From an uncultured Eubacteriales bacterium (lineage in GTDB: Bacteria; Bacillota; Clostridia; Christensenellales; CAG-138), in the NCBI GenBank assembly GCA_902789675.1, contig CADAPG010000009.1, forward strand, positions 1-41,730: DNA of 41,730 nucleotides, given 5' to 3'. Position 1 is the stretch's first letter. Every line of letters begins with the position of its first letter. Position numbers and translations under genes: made by a program. Positions 16,727 through 24,092 of this stretch are shown here, in pieces. The notes under the pieces were generated by a model. That model saw nothing but the letters and a program-made list of their open reading frames with translations, had not been told where the DNA came from and did no database searches.

Positions 16727-16755
16727 ATTATACAAAGCGAAGAACCGTTTTGCAA
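16727..16755 (-). promoter_or_regulatory. SigA-type promoter of the U32 gene, abutting the start codon
   Basis: Minus strand -35 TTGCAA (16750-16755), 17-nt spacer, -10 TATAAT (16727-16732). Only 7 nt separate the -10 box from ATG 16719, so transcription would begin at or within 1-2 nt of that start codon. It is arranged divergently with the promoter of the E2-like gene. Confidence 0.7.
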
Positions 16756-16768
16756 CCGAATTTTTCTC

Positions 16769-16797
16769 TTGCAAAGCCCATACGTGTTTGGTAAAAT
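16769..16797 (+). promoter_or_regulatory. SigA-type promoter of the E2-like gene
   Basis: -35 TTGCAA (16769-16774), 17-nt spacer, -10 TAAAAT (16792-16797), about 30 nt before the ATG at 16827. Together with the minus-strand promoter it makes a back-to-back divergent pair whose -35 boxes are 13 nt apart. Confidence 0.7.
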
Positions 16798-16826
16798 GGA
16801 CGAAAGGATTTTCGGAGGACGAAAAA

Positions 16827-17762
16827 ATGGAAGAGAAGGAAACACAGACGACGCAGAACATCGACGTCGAAACAAACGACAAGCCGAAAAGAAAGCGTCG
16901 TTTCGGAGATCGTCCGGACGGCTATAAGCTTCGTTCGCTGCAGCCGATGTCGAAGGTCTCTCCGTATATCATGCCGAACCGCTCCGGCGCAAGCGTTTAT
17001 TTTCACGAATCGATCGAAATCACCGAGGCGGAAAACTATATCCGGAAAAAGCGGAATCAGGGCTTGAAGGGATTCGGCATGATGCATCTGCTCCTTGCCG
17101 CCTATGTACGTGTCCTTTCCCAGCGTCCCGCTGCCAACCGGTTTATCTCCGGTCAGCGCATCTTTTCCCATGGGGACGATATCGTCGTTGCATTAACCAT
17201 CAAGCGCGAAATGACGCTCGAAGCGGAAGAAACCATCGTCAAGGTGCATCTATCCCCGTCCGATACCGCCGACGACGTCTATCGCAAGCTTCAGAAGCTG
17301 ATCGACGAGAACCGCGACGAGAACCCCGACAGCAACTTCGACAATACTGCAAAGATTTTCAATTATATCCCCGGTCTGCTGTTGAAGAACGCCATCTGGT
17401 TTCTGAAAGTACTGGACTATTTCGGTCTTTTCCCCAAAAAACTGATCGAGGTCAGCCCGTTCCACGGTTCCATGTTCATCACCTCCATGGGCTCTTTGGG
17501 CATTCCGCCGGTATTCCACCATCTGTATGATTTCGGAAACATCCCGGTGTTTCTCTCCTTCGGCGCCAAATACAAAAAGACAGAGCTGAAGGCGGACGGA
17601 ACGCCCGTTCAGCGCAAGTACATCGACTACAACATCGTCTGCGACGAACGGATCTGCGACGGATTCTATCTGGCATCCTCCTTCAAGCTGTTTAAAACCT
17701 ACTTCCGCAATCCGCACGTGCTGGATGAAAAGCCCGAAACGATCGTTCACGATGTCGACTGA
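16827..17762 (+). CDS. Orphan 2-oxoacid dehydrogenase E2-type acyltransferase-like protein
   Basis: The 311-residue protein matches the catalytic (CAT-like) domain of dihydrolipoamide acyltransferases but has no lipoyl or peripheral subunit-binding domain; its N-terminus (to about 35) is charged and disordered-looking. The E2/CAT active-site motif, normally DHRxxDG, reads DERICDG at about 273-279, so the catalytic histidine is replaced by glutamate. No E1, E3 or other complex genes are nearby. Its role is unknown; acyl transfer by the canonical mechanism is doubtful. The ribosome site is CGGAGGA, and the gene overlaps the next by 11 nt. Confidence 0.75.
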   Translation: MEEKETQTTQNIDVETNDKPKRKRRFGDRPDGYKLRSLQPMSKVSPYIMPNRSGASVYFHESIEITEAENYIRKKRNQGLKGFGMMHLLLAAYVRVLSQRPAANRFISGQRIFSHGDDIVVALTIKREMTLEAEETIVKVHLSPSDTADDVYRKLQKLIDENRDENPDSNFDNTAKIFNYIPGLLLKNAIWFLKVLDYFGLFPKKLIEVSPFHGSMFITSMGSLGIPPVFHHLYDFGNIPVFLSFGAKYKKTELKADGTPVQRKYIDYNIVCDERICDGFYLASSFKLFKTYFRNPHVLDEKPETIVHDVD

Positions 17763-18381
17763 CCGCAGAAAAAAGAAACGGAGCGTTCCCCGCTTCGAAC
17801 GGATCAAAATCATCGAGTACGGCTGCATCGGACTCGTGATTCTGCTGTTCGTCGGTCTTGCAATCCTGTACGGTTCCAAGAACAGAACGGCGGTTGAAGC
17901 GAACGCAGACGCCTCCCCTTCTTCCGTTCCGACGCCGGACGAAACGATCCGCGGCAAAAACGTCCTTGATGCGCTGGATGCCGCGGGATTCTCCGTAAAC
18001 TACAATGACGGCAGTTATGAGGTGATCTCGCCGGACGGCGTTCCGTTCACCGTGCGCATGGAGTCCGACGACAAGGGGATCCGCGAGCTCTCTTTTGAAA
18101 CGCTTCTGTGTTCCGATCCCGAGGATGAAACGGAAACGGCGCGGCTTCTGCGCAGGGAAAACCAGCGAACCGCAAACGAGATGCGCAAGCTGTTTGATTG
18201 TGTCATGCCGGTGTTTCACCGTTCCGTGTATGACAGCGATACGATCGTAAAACAAAGTAAAAAGGTCGTCGAAAGCGGCGACGTGTACTCCAAGCATTTC
18301 AATCGCTATACGGTTCGGATCATGTCGGATCCGGAGGAGGTTCCGCAAGCCGTAACGGTCTTCCTGATCCGCGATTCCTGA
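17752..18381 (+). CDS. Single-pass membrane protein of unknown function
   Basis: I do not recognise a family. The 209-residue product has a basic cytoplasmic N-terminus (TDRRKKKR), one membrane helix at about 22-42 (GCIGLVILLFVGLAILYG), a Ser/Pro-rich linker (ASPSSVPTPDE) and a soluble extracytoplasmic domain. It overlaps the E2-like gene by 11 nt and probably forms a two-gene operon with it. The start is ATG 17752; an ATG 27 nt upstream is possible, and neither has a strong ribosome site. A terminator follows. Confidence 0.7.
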   Translation: MSTDRRKKKRSVPRFERIKIIEYGCIGLVILLFVGLAILYGSKNRTAVEANADASPSSVPTPDETIRGKNVLDALDAAGFSVNYNDGSYEVISPDGVPFTVRMESDDKGIRELSFETLLCSDPEDETETARLLRRENQRTANEMRKLFDCVMPVFHRSVYDSDTIVKQSKKVVESGDVYSKHFNRYTVRIMSDPEEVPQAVTVFLIRDS

Positions 18382-18387
18382 CAAAAC

Positions 18388-18410
18388 AAGCTGCCTGCAC
18401 GGCAGCTTTT
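18388..18410 (+). terminator. Bidirectional terminator
   Basis: Arms AAGCTGCC (18388-18395) and GGCAGCTT (18401-18408) form a perfect 8-bp stem with a TGCAC loop, followed by T residues on the plus strand and by GTTTT on the minus strand. It serves the plus-strand membrane-protein gene and the minus-strand methyltransferase whose stop codon (18409-18411) overlaps its edge. Confidence 0.8.
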
Positions 18411-19098
18411 ATGGATGGATCACAAATATCGTCAGATCGTTTCGGATCGGCAGATGAAGCGGAAAAACGGGATCCTCCGTTCGGATCAGCCGATGCAGCG
18501 GGAACCGTTCCGGTTCGTCCGTCTCCGAACCGTACATGCTGAAAAAATGAATTGCGTCCGCTTCCGACCGGAACGGCTGATCAAACGGAAGCGATATCGT
18601 TTCGGAGGAAAACGGGATCCCTCTTTCGGACAGATTGCGGACGGTTTCGGACGCCGTTCGCTCGTGCGATGTTTTTGAATCGGAGATGCGATGCATCGGA
18701 TCGTTTCGTTTGACCAGAATCAGCGTACGCGCGCCGGAGCGTTCGAACAGCCGGATCGCTTCTTCGGTCGAGCCCAAGCGGCAGCAGACAAGCACGTCGC
18801 AGCAAAGCTGGATTGCATGCACATCTCCGGTCCGTGCATACAGGTTCCGAATTCCCGACGTCCGCTTCGCAAGTTCCGCGATCGCCTGCTCGTCGATATC
18901 GACCGCTGTGACGCTTTTGCAGTACGGAAGCAACGCTTCCGAAAGATACCCGAGTCCGCAGCCTGCGTCCGTTACGCAGTCTTCCGGTCGCAGGAACGGC
19001 GCGATTCTTTGCGCCAGCGCGCGGTAAAAGCCGCTGTTTTCCGCCGCATCGCGAAAGAAAGCGATCCTGTCCCTGTCCCAATTAAACTTCTGTTTCAT
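18409..19098 (-). CDS. Class I SAM-dependent methyltransferase
   Basis: Rossmann-type methyltransferase, 229 residues, with motif I DAGCGLGYLSEALLP near 44-58 and the acidic motif II SVTAVDIDEQAI. The substrate is unknown; the C-terminal half (FPLHRLIRTEDPVFPLHLPI) is not one I recognise. The start is ATG 19098, with GGAGAGG 6 nt upstream; another ATG at 19104 sits too close to that site. No minus-strand promoter with both boxes was seen in the 77-nt divergent gap to the THEP1-like gene. Confidence 0.8.
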   Translation of the reverse strand: MKQKFNWDRDRIAFFRDAAENSGFYRALAQRIAPFLRPEDCVTDAGCGLGYLSEALLPYCKSVTAVDIDEQAIAELAKRTSGIRNLYARTGDVHAIQLCCDVLVCCRLGSTEEAIRLFERSGARTLILVKRNDPMHRISDSKTSHERTASETVRNLSERGIPFSSETISLPFDQPFRSEADAIHFFSMYGSETDEPERFPLHRLIRTEDPVFPLHLPIRNDLTIFVIHP

Positions 19099-19126
19099 AC
19101 GCATCCTCTCCGGATCCGATCCTTAC

Positions 19127-19155
19127 TTGCACGATTTGATTTCATGCGGTATACT
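19127..19155 (+). promoter_or_regulatory. SigA-type promoter of the THEP1-like gene
   Basis: -35 TTGCAC (19127-19132), 17-nt spacer, -10 TATACT (19150-19155), with the ATG at 19176 after an AAGGAGG ribosome site. Confidence 0.75.
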
Positions 19156-19175
19156 GCGAAAAAGGAGGATTTCCC

Positions 19176-19703
19176 ATGCAGCACATTCTGATCAACGGGC
19201 GCAACGGCGTCGGCAAATCCACGCTGATCCGCGCGCTTCTGCAATCGATCCCCGCGCCGGTTTACGGCGTTATCACAAAGAAAGAAGCCGTAAATGCCGA
19301 CGGCTTTTGCCCGGTCTATATCCATCGCTATGGAACGGAACAGCATTTTTCTCCGGACAATCTGATCGGTTTGTGCGGCGACGGGAAGAGCCTTGCCTTT
19401 CCGGAGACGTTTGACCGGTTTTCGGAATCCATGCAGTTTCCCACCGACGGGGTGATCGTTCTGGATGAGCTCGGTTTTATGGAAAGCGAAGCAAGGCGGT
19501 TTACGGAAGCCGTTCTTCGTTTGCTTGACGAAGCGCCGTTCGTGATCGCCGCCGTTCGCGATAAGCAGACGCCTTTTCTGGATGCGGTGCTTTCGCATCC
19601 GCGCGCTGTCGTTTACCGGATCACCGAAGAAAACCGCGACGATTTACGCGCTTCGCTTCTGTCCGCGCTGCCGTCTCTGCTTCCCGAATTCTTTTCCCGC
19701 TGA
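19176..19703 (+). CDS. NTPase of the THEP1 type
   Basis: P-loop NTPase, 175 residues, with Walker A GRNGVGKST at 8-16, Walker B VIVLDELGFME around 87-97, and the THEP1-like pattern of a GVITKKE segment after the P-loop and a DKQTPFLD segment late in the protein. THEP1 proteins hydrolyse nucleoside triphosphates in vitro and their physiological role is not settled. The ribosome site is AAGGAGG. It ends 5 nt from the convergent ttcA-like stop with no clear terminator between. Confidence 0.75.
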   Translation: MQHILINGRNGVGKSTLIRALLQSIPAPVYGVITKKEAVNADGFCPVYIHRYGTEQHFSPDNLIGLCGDGKSLAFPETFDRFSESMQFPTDGVIVLDELGFMESEARRFTEAVLRLLDEAPFVIAAVRDKQTPFLDAVLSHPRAVVYRITEENRDDLRASLLSALPSLLPEFFSR

Positions 19704-19708
19704 CCCTG

Positions 19709-20476
19709 TTATTCCTCTCCGTCCTCGGAAGAAACGGCTTCGCCGCTTGACTGTTTCAGGCGCATACGGTCCCACAGTCCGTATTTTTCCGTGTTGGTGA
19801 TCGCGTGCATCATCTTGACGTCGGCGTCCGGCACAAGCGTGCAGAGATACTTGATCAGTTCCTTCGCTTCCTCGCGCTTGGTTTTTCCGGCGATATCGCA
19901 GTTCGGCGGCAGGACCGGAAGCTCCAGGTGTTTTGCAACGGACAGACAATACTTTTCCGGCACATAGATCATCGGTCGGATCACCGTAATATCCTTTCTG
20001 GAAAGATACGTGACCGGCGCGAAGGTGTTCATGCGCCCCTCATACAGCATCGACATCAGGAATGTCTCAAGGACATCCTCACGATTGTGCCCGAGCGCGA
20101 CCTTGTTGCAGCCGCGCTGCTTTGCCGCCGTATTCAGCGCGCCGCGGCGAAGCTTGGCGCACAGTGCGCACGGGGACCGTTCCGCACGGTATTCAAAAAC
20201 GACTTTGCCGATCTCGGTCGGGATCACCTCGAACTCAATACCGACCCGTTCCGCGTATTCCCGGATGGGCGCCGTATTCTGGTACTTCAATCCGAGATCG
20301 AGCATGATCGCGATCACGTCGAATTTCGTATAGGAAAACCGCTGATACAGTTTCATTGCCTGCATGAGAAGCAGGGAGTCCTTTCCGCCGGATACCCCGA
20401 CGCAAATCTTATCCCCGTCTTCAATCATGTGAAATTTTTCGTCCGCCCTGCGGATGCTGCCCAGTATTCGTTTCAT
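19709..20476 (-). CDS. ttcA: TtcA family tRNA 2-thiolation ATPase
   Basis: Adenine-nucleotide alpha-hydrolase of the TtcA/TtuA group, which thiolates cytidine 32 (TtcA) in tRNA using an Fe-S cluster. The PP-loop motif SGGKDS is at 29-34, the CxxC pair CALC at 103-106, and a further cysteine at about 193 (PPNCDIAG) may complete the cluster site. The 255-residue length is slightly below the E. coli enzyme. The start is ATG 20476 (MKRILGSIRR) with GAGG upstream. Firmicutes often have paralogs of this family, so the exact thiolation target is uncertain. Confidence 0.82.
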   Translation of the reverse strand: MKRILGSIRRADEKFHMIEDGDKICVGVSGGKDSLLLMQAMKLYQRFSYTKFDVIAIMLDLGLKYQNTAPIREYAERVGIEFEVIPTEIGKVVFEYRAERSPCALCAKLRRGALNTAAKQRGCNKVALGHNREDVLETFLMSMLYEGRMNTFAPVTYLSRKDITVIRPMIYVPEKYCLSVAKHLELPVLPPNCDIAGKTKREEAKELIKYLCTLVPDADVKMMHAITNTEKYGLWDRMRLKQSSGEAVSSEDGEE

Positions 20477-20497
20477 ATTCCGATCCTCACTGCATTC

Positions 20498-20526
20498 AGT
20501 ATAACGCGTTTTCATTTCGGTGTAAA
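20498..20526 (-). promoter_or_regulatory. SigA-type promoter of ttcA
   Basis: Minus strand -35 TTTACA (20521-20526), 17-nt spacer, -10 TATACT (20498-20503), 21 nt from the start codon. A 6-bp inverted repeat (GCCGTA-4-TACGGC, 20527-20542) lies immediately upstream of the -35. Confidence 0.75.
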
Positions 20527-20569
20527 GCCGTAACGATACGGCAGAAATGTAAAATGAGAATAAATTCTG

Positions 20570-20590
20570 TCGGAATGATTGCGATTCCGA
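20570..20590. promoter_or_regulatory. Inverted repeat overlapping the mntP -35 box
   Basis: Perfect 7-bp arms TCGGAAT (20570-20576) and ATTCCGA (20584-20590) separated by 7 nt. The right arm and spacer cover the mntP -35 box, a position suitable for a repressor or activator, possibly metal-responsive. It does not match the MntR consensus I know, and no yybP-ykoY riboswitch is visible in the leader of about 25 nt. Confidence 0.45.
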
Positions 20591-20607
20591 TGATTATTTG
20601 TTATACT
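20579..20607 (+). promoter_or_regulatory. SigA-type promoter of mntP and the glycosidase pair
   Basis: -35 TTGCGA (20579-20584), 17-nt spacer, -10 TATACT (20602-20607), then the ribosome site GGAGG and ATG 20631. The short leader leaves no space for a riboswitch. Confidence 0.7.
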
Positions 20608-20630
20608 GTTAAGGTTAATGGAGGCATATT

Positions 20631-21275
20631 ATGAGTTTTACGGATATCCTTTTGATCGGCGTAGGACTTTCCATGGACGCTTTTGCGGTTTCAATGTGTC
20701 AGGGCGTTTCCATGAAAAAGCTGAACGTTCGCCGCGCCGCGCTGATCGCGCTGTTTTTCGGCGGATTTCAGGCTTTGATGCCTCTGCTCGGCTTTGCGCT
20801 CGGTTCTACGTTTGCCTCCGCAATCACGATCGGTCCGTGGATCGCCGCCGCGCTTCTTCTGATCATAGGCGGTAAAATGCTGATCGACGGGATCCGTGAC
20901 AAGGACGACGAGCCTTCGGATTTCGGCACGATCGGACGTCTGTTCGTCCTCGCGATCGCCACGAGCATCGATGCGTTCGCCGTCGGCGTGTCGTTTTCCA
21001 TGCAGGACGGCAGCATCGTATGGCTGACCGGCGGAACCAGTATTTTCCTTGCGGTCTCTCTGATCGGTGCAACAACGTTCGTGCTGTCCCTGATCGGCGT
21101 CTGGATCGGCAATCGCTTCGGATTGAAATATCACCGTGCCGCCACCATCCTCGGAGGCGTCATCCTGATCCTGATCGGGATCAAGATCCTTCTGGAAGCG
21201 CTCCATATTCTTCCTGATTTTTTGCGCTGTGACGCCGTATCCGCAGCGATCGAACTGCATACGCTTTGGATATGA
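20631..21275 (+). CDS. mntP: Manganese efflux pump MntP
   Basis: Membrane transporter exporting Mn(II). The 214-residue protein has six hydrophobic helices in two repeats, each with the family's DAF motif: MDAFAVSMCQG (15-25) and SIDAFAVGVSF (about 105-115). The ribosome site is GGAGG. Its stop overlaps the next gene's ATG by 4 nt, so it is co-translated with two phosphodiester glycosidases, an unexpected partnership. A C-terminal tail after the last helix (about 195-214) is soluble. Confidence 0.92.
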   Translation: MSFTDILLIGVGLSMDAFAVSMCQGVSMKKLNVRRAALIALFFGGFQALMPLLGFALGSTFASAITIGPWIAAALLLIIGGKMLIDGIRDKDDEPSDFGTIGRLFVLAIATSIDAFAVGVSFSMQDGSIVWLTGGTSIFLAVSLIGATTFVLSLIGVWIGNRFGLKYHRAATILGGVILILIGIKILLEALHILPDFLRCDAVSAAIELHTLWI

Positions 21276-22324
21276 AACCAGCTGAATCGAAATATCGCGT
21301 TCCGATCATATTGCTGACCGCGGTCATGACCGTCATACTGTGCCTGCTCGGCTATGCTCTGGCGGCAAGGTTGCGCACGGGCGCGTCTGCGGGATCCATA
21401 TCGTCTGCTGAGACCGCGAAGCAAGACAATTTCGTTTTGCGTACCGCCGTTCCCGAAACGCCCTCTCCCGCTCCGACCCTGACGCCCGTTCTTGCCGCAA
21501 GCGAAGATGGCGACGAGTTGAAAGCGCCTTTTTGGTCGGAAGGAAGCATTTTTACCTCCGACGAATACCGGAGTCCGACGCTGTCTGTGCGGTTTTCGGC
21601 TTGCAAGGATTCCAAAAACTTCAGCCGCCGCGTCGTGTACTACGTCGCGGACGTCTATGTTTCCGACGTAACGCAGATCCGGACCGCTTCCGTCTATGAG
21701 GACTTTGCAAAGGGCGGTCACGGGAAGGTCAGGCGCATGGCGGAGAAAGCCAACGCGCTCGCCGCAATCTCCGGTGATTACTGCGGATGCCACAACAACA
21801 CGCTGATCATCCGCAACGGCATCGTCTATCGCGATAAGCTCAGCGCAGAAGACGTTTGTCTGCTGCTTCGAAACGGCGAGATGGAAACCATCGCGCGCGG
21901 CAAGCTCAATCTCCAGGAGATCCTCGATAAGGACCCGTGGCAGGCATGGCAGTTCGGTCCCGGGCTTTTGGAAAGCGACGGAACGCCGAGAAAATCACTC
22001 GGCAGCTATTCGCTCAACCCCAAGAATCCGCGAAGCTGCATCGGGTATATCGAACCGGGACATTACTGTTTTGTCGTTGCCGACGGCAGGCAAAAGGCAT
22101 CCCGCGGGCTGACGCTCACGGAGCTTGCAAAACTGATGCAATCGCTCGGCTGCAAGCAAGCATTCAATCTCGACGGCGGCGCTTCCGCACATTTTTACTG
22201 GAACGGTAAGATCCGGAACAATCCCAGCGGCGGCGGTCGCGAGATCTCAGATATCATTTACGTTGCAAAGGAATCCTACCCCGAGGCGCGATTCTTTTGC
22301 GGAAAGGCCGGCGCATCCAAATGA
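21272..22324 (+). CDS. Phosphodiester glycosidase family (NAGPA-domain) exported protein, copy 1
   Basis: Family named after the mammalian uncovering enzyme that removes GlcNAc from a phosphodiester; bacterial members act outside the cell on largely unknown glycopolymers. The 350-residue protein has a membrane anchor/signal (about 12-33, VPIILLTAVMTVILCLLGYA), a Pro/Ser linker and the NAGPA domain with DPWQAWQFGPGLL, CIGYIEPGHYCFVVADGR and the signature AFNLDGGASAHFYWNG. The start is ATG 21272, overlapping the mntP stop (ATGA). Copy 2 follows with another ATGA overlap. Confidence 0.85.
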   Translation: MKPAESKYRVPIILLTAVMTVILCLLGYALAARLRTGASAGSISSAETAKQDNFVLRTAVPETPSPAPTLTPVLAASEDGDELKAPFWSEGSIFTSDEYRSPTLSVRFSACKDSKNFSRRVVYYVADVYVSDVTQIRTASVYEDFAKGGHGKVRRMAEKANALAAISGDYCGCHNNTLIIRNGIVYRDKLSAEDVCLLLRNGEMETIARGKLNLQEILDKDPWQAWQFGPGLLESDGTPRKSLGSYSLNPKNPRSCIGYIEPGHYCFVVADGRQKASRGLTLTELAKLMQSLGCKQAFNLDGGASAHFYWNGKIRNNPSGGGREISDIIYVAKESYPEARFFCGKAGASK

Positions 22325-23373
22325 AACGCCTGATACAGTTACTGTTTTTGATCAGTCTTTCTGTTCTTTTCTGCTTCTGCGGCAGTCAGGGACAGGTTGA
22401 TTCGCCCGTTGCATCGGAGCCGGAACCGACGCCGACCGCTGTTTCGACGATCGACGCCGTCGACGAGCTCGTACTGGTCACCCCCGTTCCGACCGATACG
22501 CCGGAGCCTCCCACCCCGACGCCCGAGCCGACGCCCACGCCGACGCCCTCTCCCACGCCGACGCCTGAACCTACCCCGGAACCGACCGGATTGATCGGAT
22601 GGACGGAAGGCGGATTTGTTCCCCGTGAAGAGCAAACTGTGACCGACACCGAATACAAGGGCGAAAAGCTGCATTTTACGGTTTCGACCTTCTTTGACGA
22701 TACGACGTTCAAGTCCGAAGTGACCTACTACGTCACGGATATCTATCTGCGCGATATCAACTGCATCCGTACTGCCGCAGCAGGTACTTTCAAGTCCAAA
22801 ACGCGTGATAACGTGGATCATATTGCAAAGCATGTGAATGCGCTGCTTGCGATCTCCGGAGATATGTTCAACGCGCATAAACACCGGCTCGTGATCCGTA
22901 ACGGAGAGGTTTACGATAAAAAGCTCTACAGCGATTGGGAGGTCTGCTTCCTGTATCTGGACGGCACAATGGAAACCATGACGGCGGATGAATACAAGAT
23001 CGCCTTGCTGCGCGACGACATCTGGCAAGCATGGCAATTCGGTCCGTCTCTGCTCGATAAAGAAGGACATGCGCTCACGCAGTTTCCGCATTCCCAGGTC
23101 AGACCGCAGAATCCGCGCTGCGTGATCGGCTATTATGAACCCGGTCACTATTGCTTTGTTACCGTTGACGGACGTCAGAAAGGGCACTCGCTGGGATTGG
23201 AGCTTGTCGAGCTTGCGCGTCTGATGGAATCGCTCGGCTGCAAGCTTGCGTTCAACCTCGACGGCGGCGAATCCGCTTCCCTGTATTGGAACGGCAGGAT
23301 CTACAGCAAGCCGTGCAACGGCGGTCGCGAAATGGCAGATATCGTCTACCTCATTGAGCCAGATGACAACTGA
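22321..23373 (+). CDS. Phosphodiester glycosidase family (NAGPA-domain) exported protein, copy 2
   Basis: Tandem paralog of the preceding gene, also 350 residues. A signal peptide (about 1-22, RLIQLLFLISLSVLFCFC) ends in cysteines, but the lipobox is imperfect; then a long linker of Pro-Thr-Glu repeats (about 50-97) and the NAGPA domain with DDIWQAWQFGPSLL, VIGYYEPGHYCFVTVDGR and AFNLDGGESASLYWNG. The two copies differ strongly in the linker but share the core motifs, which points to duplication followed by divergence. The PT-rich linker likely spans the cell wall. A strong terminator follows. Confidence 0.85.
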   Translation: MKRLIQLLFLISLSVLFCFCGSQGQVDSPVASEPEPTPTAVSTIDAVDELVLVTPVPTDTPEPPTPTPEPTPTPTPSPTPTPEPTPEPTGLIGWTEGGFVPREEQTVTDTEYKGEKLHFTVSTFFDDTTFKSEVTYYVTDIYLRDINCIRTAAAGTFKSKTRDNVDHIAKHVNALLAISGDMFNAHKHRLVIRNGEVYDKKLYSDWEVCFLYLDGTMETMTADEYKIALLRDDIWQAWQFGPSLLDKEGHALTQFPHSQVRPQNPRCVIGYYEPGHYCFVTVDGRQKGHSLGLELVELARLMESLGCKLAFNLDGGESASLYWNGRIYSKPCNGGREMADIVYLIEPDDN

Positions 23374-23390
23374 ATCCCATCCACGAAGAT

Positions 23391-23423
23391 AAAAGGCGGA
23401 ATCCTCTGCGGATCCCGCCTTTT
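23391..23423 (+). terminator. Bidirectional terminator
   Basis: Arms AAAAGGCGG plus ATCC and GGAT plus CCGCCTTTT with one A/C mismatch and a TCTGC loop. It ends the mntP-glycosidase operon and, on the minus strand, the acetyltransferase gene whose stop is at 23425. Confidence 0.88.
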
Positions 23424-23424
23424 C

Positions 23425-23892
23425 CTATATCTGCATCTCCATGTATCTGCGGTAGGTCGAAAACCCGACCGCTTCATAGAACGCCAGCGCTTCCCGATTG
23501 AATTCCCACATGTTGAGCTCGATCCGGGAAAAGCCGTTCTCTTTTGCATATGCGCGGATGAATGCGATCATCTCGGTCGCGACGCCTTCTCTGCGATGCG
23601 CTTCATCCACGCCGAATTCGTCGATATCCAGATAATCCCGTACGAACATAAATGGCGTCTCCGGTCTGACGATACGATGCAGCACGGCAAAGCCGCAGAT
23701 TTCCCCCTCCCGCTCGGCAACGACGATCACTTTGTCCGGATCGTTCCAGATCGAACGGACATACTCCCGCAGCTCGTCCGGAAAGCCCGGCTTGAAGATC
23801 TCCGGCTTTCCCGCGACATGCAGGTCGTTTACCTGCCTGCGGAGCACGTTGATGCGCTCCAGCTCTTCTTCTTTTGCGAATCGTACCGACAA
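23425..23892 (-). CDS. GNAT family N-acetyltransferase
   Basis: The 155-residue GNAT-fold protein has N-terminus SVRFAKEEELERINVLRRQ, the beta4 strand ICGFAVLHRIV, the acetyl-CoA loop region VDEAHRREGVATEMIAF and the C-terminal ALAFYEAVGFSTYRRYMEM. Substrate unknown. I choose a TTG start at 23892, because GGAGGT lies exactly 7 nt upstream and the protein then begins at the usual GNAT N-terminus; ATG codons further upstream lack a ribosome site. It shares the bidirectional terminator at 23391-23423. Confidence 0.82.
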   Translation of the reverse strand: MSVRFAKEEELERINVLRRQVNDLHVAGKPEIFKPGFPDELREYVRSIWNDPDKVIVVAEREGEICGFAVLHRIVRPETPFMFVRDYLDIDEFGVDEAHRREGVATEMIAFIRAYAKENGFSRIELNMWEFNREALAFYEAVGFSTYRRYMEMQI

Positions 23893-23973
23893 ATTGATGC
23901 ACCTCCGATTGATTCTTATCATATGGCAAAACATGCCGCAAAGCAATACCCGGAAAGCATATCAAAACAAAAT

Positions 23974-24010
23974 AAAAAATCGCCGCAAGCTATATGACGC
24001 TTGCGGCGAT
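23974..24010 (-). terminator. Terminator of the tRNA-Thr/tRNA-Pro transcript
   Basis: On the minus strand a perfect 12-bp stem (arms 23979-23990 and 23999-24010, 8-nt loop) is followed by TTTTTATTTT. It begins 2 nt after the CCA end of tRNA-Pro. Confidence 0.92.
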
Positions 24011-24011
24011 G

Positions 24012-24088
24012 TGGTCGAGGCGACTGGATTTGAACCAGCGGCCTTTTGGTCCCGAACCAAACGCGCTACCAAACTGCGCTACGCCTCG
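24012..24088 (-). tRNA. tRNA-Pro (anticodon CGG)
   Basis: Minus strand cloverleaf with acceptor CGAGGCG/CGCCTCG, D arm GCGC-AGTTTGGTA-GCGC, anticodon stem TTTGG/CCAAA with loop TTCGGGA (anticodon CGG at 24052-24054), T arm GCTGG-TTCAAAT-CCAGT, discriminator A and an encoded CCA (24012-24014). Reads CCG codons. It is 4 nt downstream of tRNA-Thr in one transcript. Confidence 0.96.
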
Positions 24089-24092
24089 ACAT

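Noticed and set aside
20527..20630. Possible yybP-ykoY manganese riboswitch before mntP
   Set aside because: The promoter lies at 20579-20607, leaving a leader of about 20-25 nt, too short for the riboswitch, and its conserved loops are absent.
22500..22590. Short repeated units in the DNA of the second glycosidase gene
   Set aside because: They encode the Pro-Thr-Glu linker with repeating codons; not CRISPR or a mobile repeat.
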